NCBI RefSeq assembly: GCF_001748145.1
Contig: NZ_BCQA01000002.1
Location: 186,001-250,000 of the forward strand
Direction: 5' to 3'
DNA: 64,000 nucleotides
Source: Bosea sp. BIWAKO-01
Lineage (GTDB): Bacteria > Pseudomonadota > Alphaproteobacteria > Rhizobiales > Beijerinckiaceae
In this document: positions 20,566 through 30,297 of the stretch, one piece after another
Numbering within the stretch: position 1 is the stretch's first letter
Layout: the number at the start of each line of letters is the position of its first letter
The notes under the pieces: generated by a model
The model's database searches: none
The model's input: only the letters and a program-made list of their open reading frames with translations
What the model was told of the DNA's origin: nothing
Translations under genes and position numbers: made by a program

Positions 20566-20736
20566 TCAGTTCCGAACCGGCGCTGTCGCGGCCGGCGCCT
20601 GCACCGCAGCGTTGGCCGAGATGCCGCTCAGTCCGAGGTAGCCGACATAGAGACCGACACCGATCAGCATGATGCCCGAGAAATGGGGCGCACTCCAAAT
20701 CAGACTTCCCGAATGGAAAGGGCCACACACGCTCAT
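20566..20736 (-). CDS. small hydrophobic ORF upstream of the MFS gene
   Basis: 56 codons starting MSVCGPFHSGSL, with one probable membrane helix (FSGIMLIGVGLYVGYLGL) and an Ala/Pro-rich tail. It ends 17 bases before the MFS start on the same strand. No good ribosome-binding site precedes its ATG and no family is recognised, so it may be a real coupled small protein or chance. Confidence 0.3.
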   Translation of the reverse strand: MSVCGPFHSGSLIWSAPHFSGIMLIGVGLYVGYLGLSGISANAAVQAPAATAPVRN

Positions 20737-20947
20737 CGCTCGTTCGGAGGAAGCGCGTCAGAAGCGGACTCAACCCAACCATGCAAATCGGCCATAATCC
20801 AGCCGTGAGTTGAACCATAACGCCGTCGAGCCGGGCCATGCCGGCTCACCGACAGGCTCGCAACGAAAGCAGCGTGATCATCCGCCCGACTGCCCTCTCT
20901 CGATACCAGCGGCGCGGCAACTTGACGGCGCGAAGGCCCGGCGGCCG

Positions 20948-21286
20948 TCACGCTCCGGCAAGCTCGCCGATCTTCGCTGCCATGATGAAGTCGTTCTCGT
21001 GCAGCCCCCTGATCTTGTGCGTCTGCAGCGTGATGCCGGCATAGCCCCAGCCGAAGCAGATGTCGGGATGATGCCCTTCTTCCTCGGCAAGGCTGCCGAC
21101 CTTGCCGATGAAATCAAGCGATGCACGAAAATCCGCGAACTTGAATTCGCGGTGCAGCTTATGTCCATCGTCAAGCAGATCCCAACCCGGTGTCCGGGGC
21201 AGATAGGCGGCGGCTTCCTCGCGAGTCAGTGGGGGGATTCCGCCGCGGCACGGTGTGCAGGTTTTCCGGGCAAGATCTTCGGCCAT
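20948..21286 (-). CDS. phhB: pterin-4-alpha-carbinolamine dehydratase
   Basis: 112 residues. Dehydrates 4a-hydroxy-tetrahydrobiopterin to recycle the pterin cofactor of aromatic amino-acid hydroxylases. The active-site signature EEGHHPDI plus TLQTHKIRGLHENDF (about 60-95) is complete. The second of two adjacent ATGs (21286) has the better spacing to GGGAGG. No hydroxylase gene is in the window. Divergent from nuoH. Confidence 0.92.
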   Translation of the reverse strand: MAEDLARKTCTPCRGGIPPLTREEAAAYLPRTPGWDLLDDGHKLHREFKFADFRASLDFIGKVGSLAEEEGHHPDICFGWGYAGITLQTHKIRGLHENDFIMAAKIGELAGA

Positions 21287-21507
21287 CATAACCTCCCGTC
21301 TCACGCTCAGAGCCGTTCTGGGCGGCTTGCCGCGCGGCTGCCCGACGCCCACGCCGATTACATTGTTGCGGGTTCCCGCCACGCCGACATTACCTTAGAT
21401 CCTGCTGCCAGCCCTCCGCAAACCGCTGTCCGCGAGACACCGGGGCAGCAGCACCAATAGGGTGCTATACTCCCAAGCTTACCCCGCCGGAGAGATCGGC
21501 GCGGATC

Positions 21508-22493
21508 ATGGAACTTGTCCTCGCCCTCGGCCTTATCGCCTTCAAGGTTGCACTGCTGATCGCGGTGCTGCTCCTGCTGCCGCTACCCCTGACGTGGCTG
21601 GAACGCAAGATCGCCGGGCATATCCAGCAGCGGATGGGGCCGATGCGCGTTGGCTGGCACGGCCTGCTGCAGCCTGTGGCCGATGGAATCAAGCTCCTGA
21701 CCAAGGAGGACCACATCCCCGCCGAGGCCGACCGGTTCCTGTTCAAGCTGGCGCCGATCCTCGCGCTTGCCCCGCCCTTCGTGGTCTTCGTCGCGATACC
21801 CTTCGGTGAAACCGTCTCGGTTCTCGGGGCCGAGATCACGCTCTACATCTCCAATATGAACGTGGCGCTTTTGTTCGTCTTCGCGGTGATCGGAATCGAG
21901 GTCTATGGCGTCATCTTCGGCGGCTGGGCGGCGAACAGCAAATATGCGGTCCTGGGCAGCCTCAGGACCTGCGCACAGATGATCAGCTACGAGATCCCGA
22001 TGGGCTTTGCGGTCATCGGCGTGGTGATGCTGGCGCAGTCCATGAGTCTGCTCGAGATCGTGCGGGCGCAGGCCGATGTCTGGAACATCGTCTACCAGCC
22101 AATCGGGTTCTTCGTATTCTTCGTTGCCGGGCTCGCCGAGGCGCAGCGCATTCCCTTCGATCTGTCCGAAGCGGAAGGCGATCTGGGAGCCGGATTCCAC
22201 ACCGAATACAGCGGAATTCGCTTCGCACTCTTCATGGTCAGCGAATACGCCATCATGCTGCTGGTGTCGGTGCTCTCGGTGATCCTGTTTTTTGGCGGCT
22301 GGAATGGCGTGCTGATCCTCTGCCGCCGCTGCTCTGGTTCCTGCTCAAGGTCGCCGTCTTCGTCTACCTGTTCATGTGGTTTCGCTTCACCTTCCCGCGC
22401 TACCGCTATGACCAGCTGATGGCGATCGGGTGGAAAGTCTTGCTTCCCCTGTCGCTGGCGAACATAATCGTCACCGGGATCGCTTTCCTTTGA
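21508..22493 (+). CDS. nuoH: NADH-quinone oxidoreductase subunit H, frameshifted
   Basis: Quinone-binding membrane subunit of complex I. The N-terminal 270 residues are well conserved (LERKIAGHIQQRMGP near 30; ISYEIPMGF near 160; IPFDLSEAEGDLGAG near 215). The frame breaks after GGWNGVLI, at CC around 22317; one extra C restores PLPPLLWFLLKVAVFVYLF through to TGA at 22491-22493 and a 328-residue protein, the normal size. Paired with nuoI on the plus strand, separate from the other nuo genes, which all run leftward. Confidence 0.9.
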
Positions 22494-22522
22494 AGGATCT
22501 AGCACTCCCCAGCGAGGCGGCG

Positions 22523-23092
22523 ATGTCGCACGCGACAGGCAGCAAGTACGGAGCCTGGATTGGCTGGGTGTTTTTCGCCGATCTCGCGAACGCCCTGGCT
22601 CTGACCTTCGGCTACATGTTCTCCAGATCCGTGACGATGCAGTATCCGGACCGGGAGAAATGGCTGCCCTATTCGCGCTATCGCGGACACCATTTTCTGA
22701 AGCGCGACGAAGCGGGCGAGATCAAATGCGTGGCCTGCGAGCTCTGCGCACGGATCTGCCCCTGTGACTGCATCGAAGTCGTCCCCTATGAAGACGAGAA
22801 AGGTAACCGGCGCCCGGCCAAATTCGAGATCGACACGGCCCGCTGCCTGTTCTGCGGGTTGTGCGAGGATGCCTGCCCGGCGGACGCGATCGCGCTCGGC
22901 CAAGAATACGAATTTTCAAGTTTTTCCTCGCGTGATCTGGTGATCGGACGAGACGATCTGCTCGGCAAGCCGGGCAAGGCGGCGACCGGCGGCGGCGTTG
23001 TCGCTGCGCGCCTGAACACGCAGCAGGGCGTGCTGGTCGAGACGAGCGAACCACAGGGATACAACTGGTGGCGTAACATCCGGCGAAGGTAA
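22523..23092 (+). CDS. nuoI: NADH-quinone oxidoreductase subunit I
   Basis: 189-residue ferredoxin-like subunit that carries clusters N6a and N6b between NuoG and NuoB. Both [4Fe-4S] motifs are intact: CVACELCARICPCDC and CLFCGLCEDACPADA. ATG 22523 gives the usual start; the frame is open further upstream but overlaps the repaired nuoH. It lies 29 bases after the nuoH stop. Confidence 0.95.
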   Translation: MSHATGSKYGAWIGWVFFADLANALALTFGYMFSRSVTMQYPDREKWLPYSRYRGHHFLKRDEAGEIKCVACELCARICPCDCIEVVPYEDEKGNRRPAKFEIDTARCLFCGLCEDACPADAIALGQEYEFSSFSSRDLVIGRDDLLGKPGKAATGGGVVAARLNTQQGVLVETSEPQGYNWWRNIRRR

Positions 23093-23137
23093 GCGCACCC
23101 AAGCTGTCAGGCCTGAGCGTAGAAGGTGGAGGCTCAG

Positions 23138-23578
23138 ATGTTTGTCGGCGAAATCTTGAAGGACAAGGCTCCCGAGGTCATCTCGGTTACTCCCAATCAG
23201 ACGATGATCGATGTCCTGCGGCTGTTCCGGGACAACAATATCGGCTTCGTCGTCGTCAGTCGTCGGTCCGGGGAATATCTCGGCACGCTGTCGGAGCGGG
23301 ACTGCTGCAATGCCGTTGCGCAATACGGCAGCGAAGCGCCTCTGATGCGGGTCGCCGACCTCATGAACGAAAACATCGCGACCTGCTCCACGCGGGACGT
23401 CCTGCCCCTTGTGATGGCGATCATGACCCTGCGGCGCACGCGCCATGTGCTGGTCATGGATGGCGATGCTGTCGTCGGCGTGATCAGCATCGGCGACGTC
23501 GTCAAGCATCGGCTCGAAGAATCCATGCACACCGAGCAGGTGCTGCACGATTACATCGCCGGGACTGGCTATCACTAG
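23138..23578 (+). CDS. CBS-domain protein
   Basis: 146 residues forming a tandem CBS pair (about 1-65 and 70-135); such modules bind adenine nucleotides such as AMP, ATP or NAD(H). No other domain is attached. ATG 23138 has GGAGG at 5 bases. It follows nuoI by 45 bases and converges on nuoG (24-base gap). A link to NADH or energy-charge sensing of the neighbouring complex I is attractive but unproven. Confidence 0.85.
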   Translation: MFVGEILKDKAPEVISVTPNQTMIDVLRLFRDNNIGFVVVSRRSGEYLGTLSERDCCNAVAQYGSEAPLMRVADLMNENIATCSTRDVLPLVMAIMTLRRTRHVLVMDGDAVVGVISIGDVVKHRLEESMHTEQVLHDYIAGTGYH

Positions 23579-23601
23579 GACGCAAGACGGGAGAAGCGGG
23601 C

Positions 23602-26205
23602 TCAGGGCACGCTGCCGAACAGTGCGTCCGTGCCGCGGCTCGGATCGTCCGGCCCCGCACCGGCTCCGGTGGCAATGGCCGCCTCGATAGCCGCATGCTC
23701 TCCGTGAATCTCCACTGGACAGGGATATTCACCCCGCCGCATCAGGCTGTTGAGGTGCAGGGTTCTGTAGTTCTCCGGAACGAAGACGAGGCCGCGCGGA
23801 AAATGCCCGTTGAGCTTGAGCTCAGCCGTCAGCTCGCCGCGCGCCGAGCGCACCACCACGCGCTCCCCCTCCGACAGGCCGCGTTGCGCGGCATCCTGCG
23901 CACTCATCTCGACATAGGGATCAGCCGCGACCGTGTTCAGGATCTCCGAACGCTCCGACAGATAGCCGTTATGGAACAGGCAGTTGCCGGTGACCAGCAT
24001 AAGCCCGTCGGTCAGGCTCGGGACCGGCGCCAGTCCGATGTCCTCGCCCACGGCCGGTGTCTGGATCGCCTTCGTGAAGGCTCCGTCGAGCCCGAGCCCC
24101 GCGTGTGTCAATCCCTGATAGGCCGGCACGAGCCGAGCGATCTCGTCGAAGACGTCGCCCTCGGTTGACGGCCGCCACGGCAGGCCGTGCTGCGCCGCAA
24201 CGAAGTCGAAGAGCGCGAGATTGCCCCGTGCCTCGAAGGCGGGCTCACGGAACTTGCGTATCCTCTGGGCGCGGCCCTCATTGTTGGTGAAGCTGCCGTT
24301 TTCCTCGCCATAGCCTGCTGAGGGCAGGACGATCCCGGCCAAGCCCGCCGTGTCCGTGAAGAAGGCGTCCTGCACGATCAGGAGATCGACGGCCCCAAGT
24401 GCCCGTCTCACGAAGTCCCGGTCGGGATAGGCCAGCAGCGGGTCGCTCCCGACGATATAGAGCGCGCCCATCCCCCCGCTGAGGCAGAGCTCCAGCATGG
24501 CGTCGAAATTCAGGCCCGGCTTGGTTGGGATCTCAGCGCCCCAGGCCCGTTCGAAGCCTGCGCGCGCCTCTTCATCGGCGAACGGCCGCAGCCCCGGCAG
24601 GATCGCCGGGAGGACACCCATGTCCCAGGAGCCCAGTTGATTGGCGCGGTCGAAGAGAAACTGCAGCGCGGGATCCTTTCCGAGCGCGCGCAGAACCCTC
24701 AGCAGGGTGCCGAGTTGCTGCAGGGTTACCCGCGCGCCGGGCGATCTCAGGATGTCGATGCCGACGAGCACGGTGACGCTCCGACCGGCCAGGAGCGCGG
24801 CTGCCAGACGCTCCGGCCCATCGCCCTCGGCCGTCATGGCCCCCCCGGCGATGCCCGTGCCTTCCCGGGCGACCTGCTCGGCCGTCATCAATCCCGTCAC
24901 TACAGCCGCCAGTCCCGCCGCCTCGCCGCCCGGTGCAACACGCGCGATCACCCGAGCGTCGGCGTCAAGCCGGCATGGCCGCGCCGACAGCATCAGCAGG
25001 CCAGCCTGCCGCCGCCGCGCTGCATCCCGCAGCATGTATTCGGTGACCGGATTCTCGTCGGTGACATTGCCGCCGACAAGGAGCACGGAGTCGCGGCCGA
25101 TCAGCTCCTCCACCGCCGCGCGGGTGTAGAAGCTCGCCACCAAGGGCCCGAGCGCATCACTAGGCGTGCTCCAGCGCGTCGCGCAATCGATGTTGTTGCT
25201 CCGGAACACCGTCCGCATCAGCTTCTGAAATTGGTACATCACCTCGTTGGGCAGGCGGGCGGAGGCGAGGCCGCCCACTGGCTTGCCAGCAGCGGCAGCG
25301 AGCCGTTGGCGCAGCCAATCCCCCGCCTCGTCCCAGGACACGGCGACGAGGGCGGCGTCGCGCCGGATCATCGGCCGCTCGATCCGGTCCCGGCTGCTGG
25401 TGAAATCGAGGCCGAAGCGCCCCCGCACGCAGAGCGTCTCGCGGTTGAGACCGTGCTCCCATTTCGAGCGGACCCGCATGAACTCTCCCTTGCGTGTGCC
25501 GACCGTCAGCTGGCAGCCGGTGCCGCAATGCGGGCAGACCGTGTCGGTTTCGGTCAGATCCCAGGGCCGCGCCTTGTAGCGATAGGGGAAGCTCATCAGC
25601 GCACCGACCGGGCAGACCTCGATGCAATTGCCGCACTGGTCGCAGCTCGCGAGGCTGCCCTCGAAGCCGGTGACGGCAGTGTCCATACCCTTGTCGACGG
25701 TTCCCAACGCGACCGCGCCGACGACCTCCTCGCACATCCGGACGCAGCGCTGACACTGGATGCAGCGGTTGACGTTCATGATGACGACCGGGCTGAGACG
25801 GATGTCCTCGGAATGGAACACACGCTTGGCATCGCGGAACCCGCTTTCGCGCGGTCCATAGGCCATCACCTGGTTCTGAAGCTCGCACTCGCCGCCCTTG
25901 TCGCAGACCGGGCAATCGAGGGGATGATTGGCGAGCAGCATATCGAGCATGGACGAACGGGTATCCGCGATCAGGGCGGTGTTCGTCCGGACCACCATGC
26001 CGTCGGTGACGGCGGTGGCGCAGGACGGCTGCAGCCGCCGTTGCCCCTCGATCTCGACCAGGCACATCCGGCAGGAGGCCAGCGCCGGCAGCCGCTTCAG
26101 ATAGCAGAAGGTCGGGATCTCGATGCCCAGGCGCTCGGCGGCCTGCAGCACGGTCGAGCCGGGCTCCACCTCTAGCATTCGTTCATCGATCGTGACACGA
26201 ACCAT
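23602..26205 (-). CDS. nuoG: NADH-quinone oxidoreductase subunit G
   Basis: 867 residues from ATG 26205 (MVRVTIDERMLEVEPG). Order: [2Fe-2S] ferredoxin domain with CxxxxxxxxxxCRMC (about 33-48), His-Cys cluster region DCPVCDKGGECELQNQ (about 100), ferredoxin pair CIQCQRCVRMC and CDQCGNCIEVC (about 145-205), then a molybdopterin-oxidoreductase-like domain. CPHCGTGC followed 27 residues later by Cys is a complete N7-cluster motif (C-x2-C-x3-C-x27-C), found in E. coli-type complex I but absent from the mitochondrial-type enzyme. A longer open frame upstream to 26997 is only the shadow of nuoF. Confidence 0.96.
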   Translation of the reverse strand: MVRVTIDERMLEVEPGSTVLQAAERLGIEIPTFCYLKRLPALASCRMCLVEIEGQRRLQPSCATAVTDGMVVRTNTALIADTRSSMLDMLLANHPLDCPVCDKGGECELQNQVMAYGPRESGFRDAKRVFHSEDIRLSPVVIMNVNRCIQCQRCVRMCEEVVGAVALGTVDKGMDTAVTGFEGSLASCDQCGNCIEVCPVGALMSFPYRYKARPWDLTETDTVCPHCGTGCQLTVGTRKGEFMRVRSKWEHGLNRETLCVRGRFGLDFTSSRDRIERPMIRRDAALVAVSWDEAGDWLRQRLAAAAGKPVGGLASARLPNEVMYQFQKLMRTVFRSNNIDCATRWSTPSDALGPLVASFYTRAAVEELIGRDSVLLVGGNVTDENPVTEYMLRDAARRRQAGLLMLSARPCRLDADARVIARVAPGGEAAGLAAVVTGLMTAEQVAREGTGIAGGAMTAEGDGPERLAAALLAGRSVTVLVGIDILRSPGARVTLQQLGTLLRVLRALGKDPALQFLFDRANQLGSWDMGVLPAILPGLRPFADEEARAGFERAWGAEIPTKPGLNFDAMLELCLSGGMGALYIVGSDPLLAYPDRDFVRRALGAVDLLIVQDAFFTDTAGLAGIVLPSAGYGEENGSFTNNEGRAQRIRKFREPAFEARGNLALFDFVAAQHGLPWRPSTEGDVFDEIARLVPAYQGLTHAGLGLDGAFTKAIQTPAVGEDIGLAPVPSLTDGLMLVTGNCLFHNGYLSERSEILNTVAADPYVEMSAQDAAQRGLSEGERVVVRSARGELTAELKLNGHFPRGLVFVPENYRTLHLNSLMRRGEYPCPVEIHGEHAAIEAAIATGAGAGPDDPSRGTDALFGSVP

Positions 26206-26219
26206 GGCGTCCTCGCGCC

Positions 26220-27485
26220 TCAATGGAACGGGCATCTCCGCTGTTCGATATGGTCGGCGAATTCGTGTTTGAAATGCGACAGAGCCGCCCTGAGTCCCAT
26301 GGCCGCACCGTCGCCCAGCGCGCAGAAGGTGTTGCCGAAGATGCCCTTGCAGAGCGCCTCCAGCTGCTCGAGATCGCCCGGCGCGCCCTCGCCGCCCTCG
26401 ATCCGGCGCAGCACCTTCACGACCCAGTTCAGCCCCTCGCGGCAGGGGGTGCACTTGCCGCAGGATTCGTGATGGAAGAACTCGATGATGCGGGTGGCGA
26501 CCTTCACCATGCAGGTCGAGTCGTCGATCACGATGACCCCGGCCGAACCGAGCATCGAGCCGACAGCGGCGAGCGAGTCGAAATCCATCGCGACATCCAG
26601 CCCGGACGCCGGGATCAGGGGGGCAGAGACCCCGCCGGGGATCACCGCCTTGATCCTGCGCCCCTGGAACGTCCCGCCGGCACACTCCTCGACCAGCTCG
26701 CGCAGAGAAATACCCATGGGCAGCTCGTAGAGACCGGGCTTCCTGACCTGCCCGCTGAGGCAATAGAGCTTTGGACCGGGGCTCTTGTCCGGGCCAATCC
26801 CGCGGAACCAAGCCGGGCCCCGCGCCACCACATGCGGCACGCAGGCCAACGTCTCGACATTGTTGACCACGGTCGGGCTGGCATAGAGCCCTTCGACCGC
26901 CGGGAATGGCGGCTTCAGCCGCGGCTGCGCTCGCTTGCCTTCGAGTGAGTCGAGCATCGCCGTCTCCTCGCCGCAGATATAGGCGCCGGCGCCGCAATGG
27001 ATGTGCACGGCGAAATTGAAACCGGAGCCGAGAACCCGCTGGCCCAGATAGCCCTTCGCCAGCGCCTCGGCGATCGCCTGTTCCAGCCGCTGGATCGCCA
27101 GCACATATTCTCCGCGGACGTAGACGTAGGCGGTTTCGGCCCCGATCGCGTATGCGCTAATCGCCAGCCCCTCGATTAGCTGGTGCGGATCGCGCTCCAT
27201 GATGATCCGGTCCTTGAATGTGCCCGGCTCCCCCTCATCGGCATTGCAGCACAGATACTTCGGCTTGGCCGTCCGCTTCGGCACGAAACTCCATTTCAAC
27301 CCGGTCGGGAAGCCGGCTCCACCGCGGCCCCGAAGGTTCGATTGCTTGACGATCTCGATGACGTCGTCGGGCGCGTGCTCGCGCAGCGCCTTCGCCAGCG
27401 CGCGGTAGCCGCCGCCAGCCTCGTAGGCCGCGAGCCGGTGGCCGTCCGGCCGGTCCACGTTTCTGAGAAGGACGCGCTCGAACAT
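26220..27485 (-). CDS. nuoF: NADH-quinone oxidoreductase subunit F
   Basis: 421 residues; binds NADH and FMN and carries cluster N3. Visible motifs: GRGGAGFPTGLKW (about 55), CNADEGEPGTFKDR (about 82), GAGAYICGEETA (about 165), and the cluster ligands in ESCGKCTPCREG plus Cys in GNTFCALGD (about 340-390). Start MFERVLL at 27485, 4 bases after the nuoE stop. Part of the leftward nuoA-G block. Confidence 0.97.
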   Translation of the reverse strand: MFERVLLRNVDRPDGHRLAAYEAGGGYRALAKALREHAPDDVIEIVKQSNLRGRGGAGFPTGLKWSFVPKRTAKPKYLCCNADEGEPGTFKDRIIMERDPHQLIEGLAISAYAIGAETAYVYVRGEYVLAIQRLEQAIAEALAKGYLGQRVLGSGFNFAVHIHCGAGAYICGEETAMLDSLEGKRAQPRLKPPFPAVEGLYASPTVVNNVETLACVPHVVARGPAWFRGIGPDKSPGPKLYCLSGQVRKPGLYELPMGISLRELVEECAGGTFQGRRIKAVIPGGVSAPLIPASGLDVAMDFDSLAAVGSMLGSAGVIVIDDSTCMVKVATRIIEFFHHESCGKCTPCREGLNWVVKVLRRIEGGEGAPGDLEQLEALCKGIFGNTFCALGDGAAMGLRAALSHFKHEFADHIEQRRCPFH

Positions 27486-27489
27486 GGCG

Positions 27490-28002
27490 CTACCCTCCCG
27501 ACGCGCCCACGACGGCGCGCTCGGCGCCATTTTCCTGGTCCGCCGCCTTTCGCAGCCGGTCCAGGAGCGCGTCGAGCCGCGCGATGTCGAGATCGCCGTG
27601 ATAATCGTTACCGACCTGCATCACCGGGGCCATCTCGCAGGCGCCGAGGCATTCCACTGTCGACAGCGTGAATAGACCGTCGGCCGTCGTGCCACCCTTC
27701 GCGATGCCGAGGACGGCCTCGAGATGGTGCCGCAGCGTCTCGGAACCGCACAGCATGCAGGAGAGATTGTCGCAGAGCTGGAGGTGGAACCTGCCCACCG
27801 GCTCGGTATGGAACAGGGTGTAAAACGTCGCGAGCTCGTAGACCCAGATGCGCTCGACGCCGAGGATGTCCGCAACCTCTTCGAGCACCGGCCCAGGCAG
27901 ATAGCCGTGCTGCCGCTGCGCGATCAGGAGCGCAGGCATGATCGCCGAGCGCTGGTCGGGGTACCGCGCCGCCGCCGCCGTGATCTCCTCGCGCATGCTC
28001 AT
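27490..28002 (-). CDS. nuoE: NADH-quinone oxidoreductase subunit E
   Basis: 170-residue thioredoxin-like subunit of the NADH-dehydrogenase module, binding [2Fe-2S] cluster N1a through CDNLSC and CLGAC (C-x4-C and C-x3-C, about residues 77-120). 15 bases separate it from nuoD. Confidence 0.96.
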   Translation of the reverse strand: MSMREEITAAAARYPDQRSAIMPALLIAQRQHGYLPGPVLEEVADILGVERIWVYELATFYTLFHTEPVGRFHLQLCDNLSCMLCGSETLRHHLEAVLGIAKGGTTADGLFTLSTVECLGACEMAPVMQVGNDYHGDLDIARLDALLDRLRKAADQENGAERAVVGASGG

Positions 28003-28017
28003 TGCATCCTGGTCCTG

Positions 28018-29232
28018 CTACTTGTCGACCTCCGCCATCACGGGATCGAGGCTGCCCAGCACCGCGATCATGTCCGCCAGGTAGCGCGCATTGCTGACCC
28101 CGAACAAACCCTGGAGATTCACGAAGGACGGCGCCCGCACCTTCATGCGGAACGGCTTCGGCGAGCCGTCGCTGAGGATGTAGAAACCGAGCTCGCCCTT
28201 GGGAGCCTCGATCGCCGAATAGACCTCGCCCTTCGGCACCTTGAAGCCATAGGCTGAGAGGTCGAAATGCTGGATCAGGGCCTCCATCGAGCAATGCACC
28301 CTGGCCTTGTCGACCGGGAAGGCGACGGTCGGCATGTCAATCTGGAAGGGCCCCTCGGGCATCTGCGCAAGGCACTGCTCGATGATGCGGACGCTCTCGC
28401 GCATCTCCTCGACGCGGCAGAGCCAGCGCGCATAGCAATCGCCCTCCTCCCGGGTAACGACGTTGAAATCGAGACGGTCGTAGATCTCGTAGGGCTCATC
28501 GCGGCGCAGATCCCAGTCGACGCCCGAGGCCCGTAGGTTGGGGCCGCTGAGGCCCAGATCGATACCGTCCTCGGCGGAAATCACGCCGATCCCCTGCGTG
28601 CGTTTCAGGAACACCCGGTTGTTATCGATCAGCCGCTCATAGTCGCGGATGCGGTTCGGGAAGATGTCGCAGAACTCCCTGATCTTGGGGAAGAACCCTG
28701 CCGGCAGATCCTCGCGCACGCCGCCCACCCGGCAGAAGGAGGTGTGCATCCGTGCCCCGGTGATCATCTCCAGAAGGTCCATGATCATTTCGCGCTCGCG
28801 CATGGCGTAGAGCAGCGCGGTCATGGCGCCGAGATCCATCGGCAGCGCGCCGGTGATCAGCAGATGGCCGGAGATCCGCGCCAGCTCGGCCATCAACACA
28901 CGGATATATTGGGCGCGGATCGGGGCCTCAATGCCGAGCAACTTCTCGACGGCCAGCGCGAAGCCCAGATTGCTCGAGGGCGGACAGAGGTAATCGAGCC
29001 GGTCGGTCAGCGGAAAGATCTGGGTGTAGGTGAAGCTCTCGGCCAGCTTCTCGGTGCCGCGATGGAGATAGCCGATATGCGGGTCGACACGCGCAACATG
29101 CTCACCGTCCAACTCCAGGACGAGCCGCAGCACCCCATGCGTGCTGGGATGCTGCGGACCGAGATTGAGAAGCACCTCTCTGGTGTCGAGCGCTTCGCCT
29201 TCCGGCCTGCTGAGTTCCGTGACCTCGGTCAT
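28018..29232 (-). CDS. nuoD: NADH-quinone oxidoreductase subunit D
   Basis: 404-residue 49-kDa subunit lining the quinone cavity. Conserved segments include GPQHPSTHGVLRLVLELDGE (about 27-46), PHIGYLHRGTEKLAE, and the C-terminus ending LGSLDPVMAEVDK. It is encoded separately from nuoC (1-base gap), unlike the fused nuoCD of enterobacteria. Confidence 0.97.
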   Translation of the reverse strand: MTEVTELSRPEGEALDTREVLLNLGPQHPSTHGVLRLVLELDGEHVARVDPHIGYLHRGTEKLAESFTYTQIFPLTDRLDYLCPPSSNLGFALAVEKLLGIEAPIRAQYIRVLMAELARISGHLLITGALPMDLGAMTALLYAMREREMIMDLLEMITGARMHTSFCRVGGVREDLPAGFFPKIREFCDIFPNRIRDYERLIDNNRVFLKRTQGIGVISAEDGIDLGLSGPNLRASGVDWDLRRDEPYEIYDRLDFNVVTREEGDCYARWLCRVEEMRESVRIIEQCLAQMPEGPFQIDMPTVAFPVDKARVHCSMEALIQHFDLSAYGFKVPKGEVYSAIEAPKGELGFYILSDGSPKPFRMKVRAPSFVNLQGLFGVSNARYLADMIAVLGSLDPVMAEVDK

Positions 29233-29233
29233 C

Positions 29234-29797
29234 TCAACTCCCTGGCGTGGAGCGGCCCCCTCCTGGAATGTCCCGCGTGGCGAGGTCGGGCTGCGTCGGC
29301 GGCGGGCCTTCCGCCCCGAACGGGTTCAGCGCGTCCTTGTAGCCCCGCAGCGGAAAGTCCTTGCGTTGCGGGAAGCCATCGAACCCCTCCCACATGTAGA
29401 TCCGGCGCAGGTCGGGATGGCCCTCGAAGTGGATGCCGTACATGTCCCAGGCCTCGCGCTCATGCCAGTTGGCGGTACGCCAGACCCCCGTCACCGACGG
29501 CACGCTGGGGGGATCGCCGAGACGGCACTTGATCCGCAGGCGCCATGCGTTCGGCAGCGAATAGAGATGGTAGACTGCCTCGTAGCGGGGTAACTCGGGA
29601 TAGTGGTCGACCCCACAGATGTCGGACAGGAAGTTGAAGCGCAGGGTAGGGTCTTCCTTCAGGTACAAGCAGAGATCGACGATCAGCCCTGGCGGTGCGG
29701 CAAAGGCATGGACACCATGCGCGAAGCCGAGATCCTCGATCGCGCCCCCGAAACGCTGCGCAATCGGGGCGCTGCTGAAGGGCGTCTTCACGCTCAT
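29234..29797 (-). CDS. nuoC: NADH-quinone oxidoreductase subunit C
   Basis: 187-residue 30-kDa subunit of the connecting module. The signature [20 protein letters not shown] is at about 112-132. Its ATG overlaps the nuoB stop (ATGA, 29794-29797). Confidence 0.95.
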   Translation of the reverse strand: MSVKTPFSSAPIAQRFGGAIEDLGFAHGVHAFAAPPGLIVDLCLYLKEDPTLRFNFLSDICGVDHYPELPRYEAVYHLYSLPNAWRLRIKCRLGDPPSVPSVTGVWRTANWHEREAWDMYGIHFEGHPDLRRIYMWEGFDGFPQRKDFPLRGYKDALNPFGAEGPPPTQPDLATRDIPGGGRSTPGS

Positions 29798-30297
29798 GGC
29801 GCCAGCACCCGTTCCAGCCGCGTCCCGACCAGGGCCTTGGATTTCTTGATTTTCTCCTGAAGCAGCAGGAAGCCGTGCATCAGTGCCTCGGGACGCGGCG
29901 GGCAGCCGGGCACATGCACGTCCACCGGCACGAAGGTTTCCGCACCCTGTACCACCGCATAGGTGTTGTAGACGCCGCCCGAGATCGCGCAGGTGCCCAT
30001 CGCGATGACCCAGCGCGGCTCCGGCATCTGGTCGTAGAGCCGTCGCACGACGGGCGCGAATTTCCGCGTCACCGTGCCGGCGATGATCATCACGTCGGAC
30101 TGGCGCGGGGAGGGCCGGAACACCACGCCGAACCGGTCGAGATCATAGCGCGCGCAGCCGGCCGAGATCATCTCGATGGCGCAGCAGGCGATGCCGAAGG
30201 TCTCGGGCCACAGCGCCGATTGCCGGCTCCAGCCGATCACGCTGTCCGCCGTGGTGAACAGCACGCTGTCGCGGATCGTGTTGCCTATGCCTCCCAT
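29794..30297 (-). CDS. nuoB: NADH-quinone oxidoreductase subunit B
   Basis: 167-residue PSST subunit that holds cluster N2, the last in the electron chain before quinone. All ligands are present: adjacent Cys pair in GIACCAIEM, Cys in GTCAISGG and Cys in [13 protein letters not shown] 30297 (MGGIGNTI) is preferred to the TTG at 30318 that would overlap nuoA more deeply. Confidence 0.96.
   Translation of the reverse strand: MGGIGNTIRDSVLFTTADSVIGWSRQSALWPETFGIACCAIEMISAGCARYDLDRFGVVFRPSPRQSDVMIIAGTVTRKFAPVVRRLYDQMPEPRWVIAMGTCAISGGVYNTYAVVQGAETFVPVDVHVPGCPPRPEALMHGFLLLQEKIKKSKALVGTRLERVLAP

Noticed and set aside
23602..26997. 1,131-codon frame suggesting an N-terminally extended NuoG
   Set aside because: The first 264 codons are the shadow frame of nuoF; NuoG homology begins exactly at ATG 26205.
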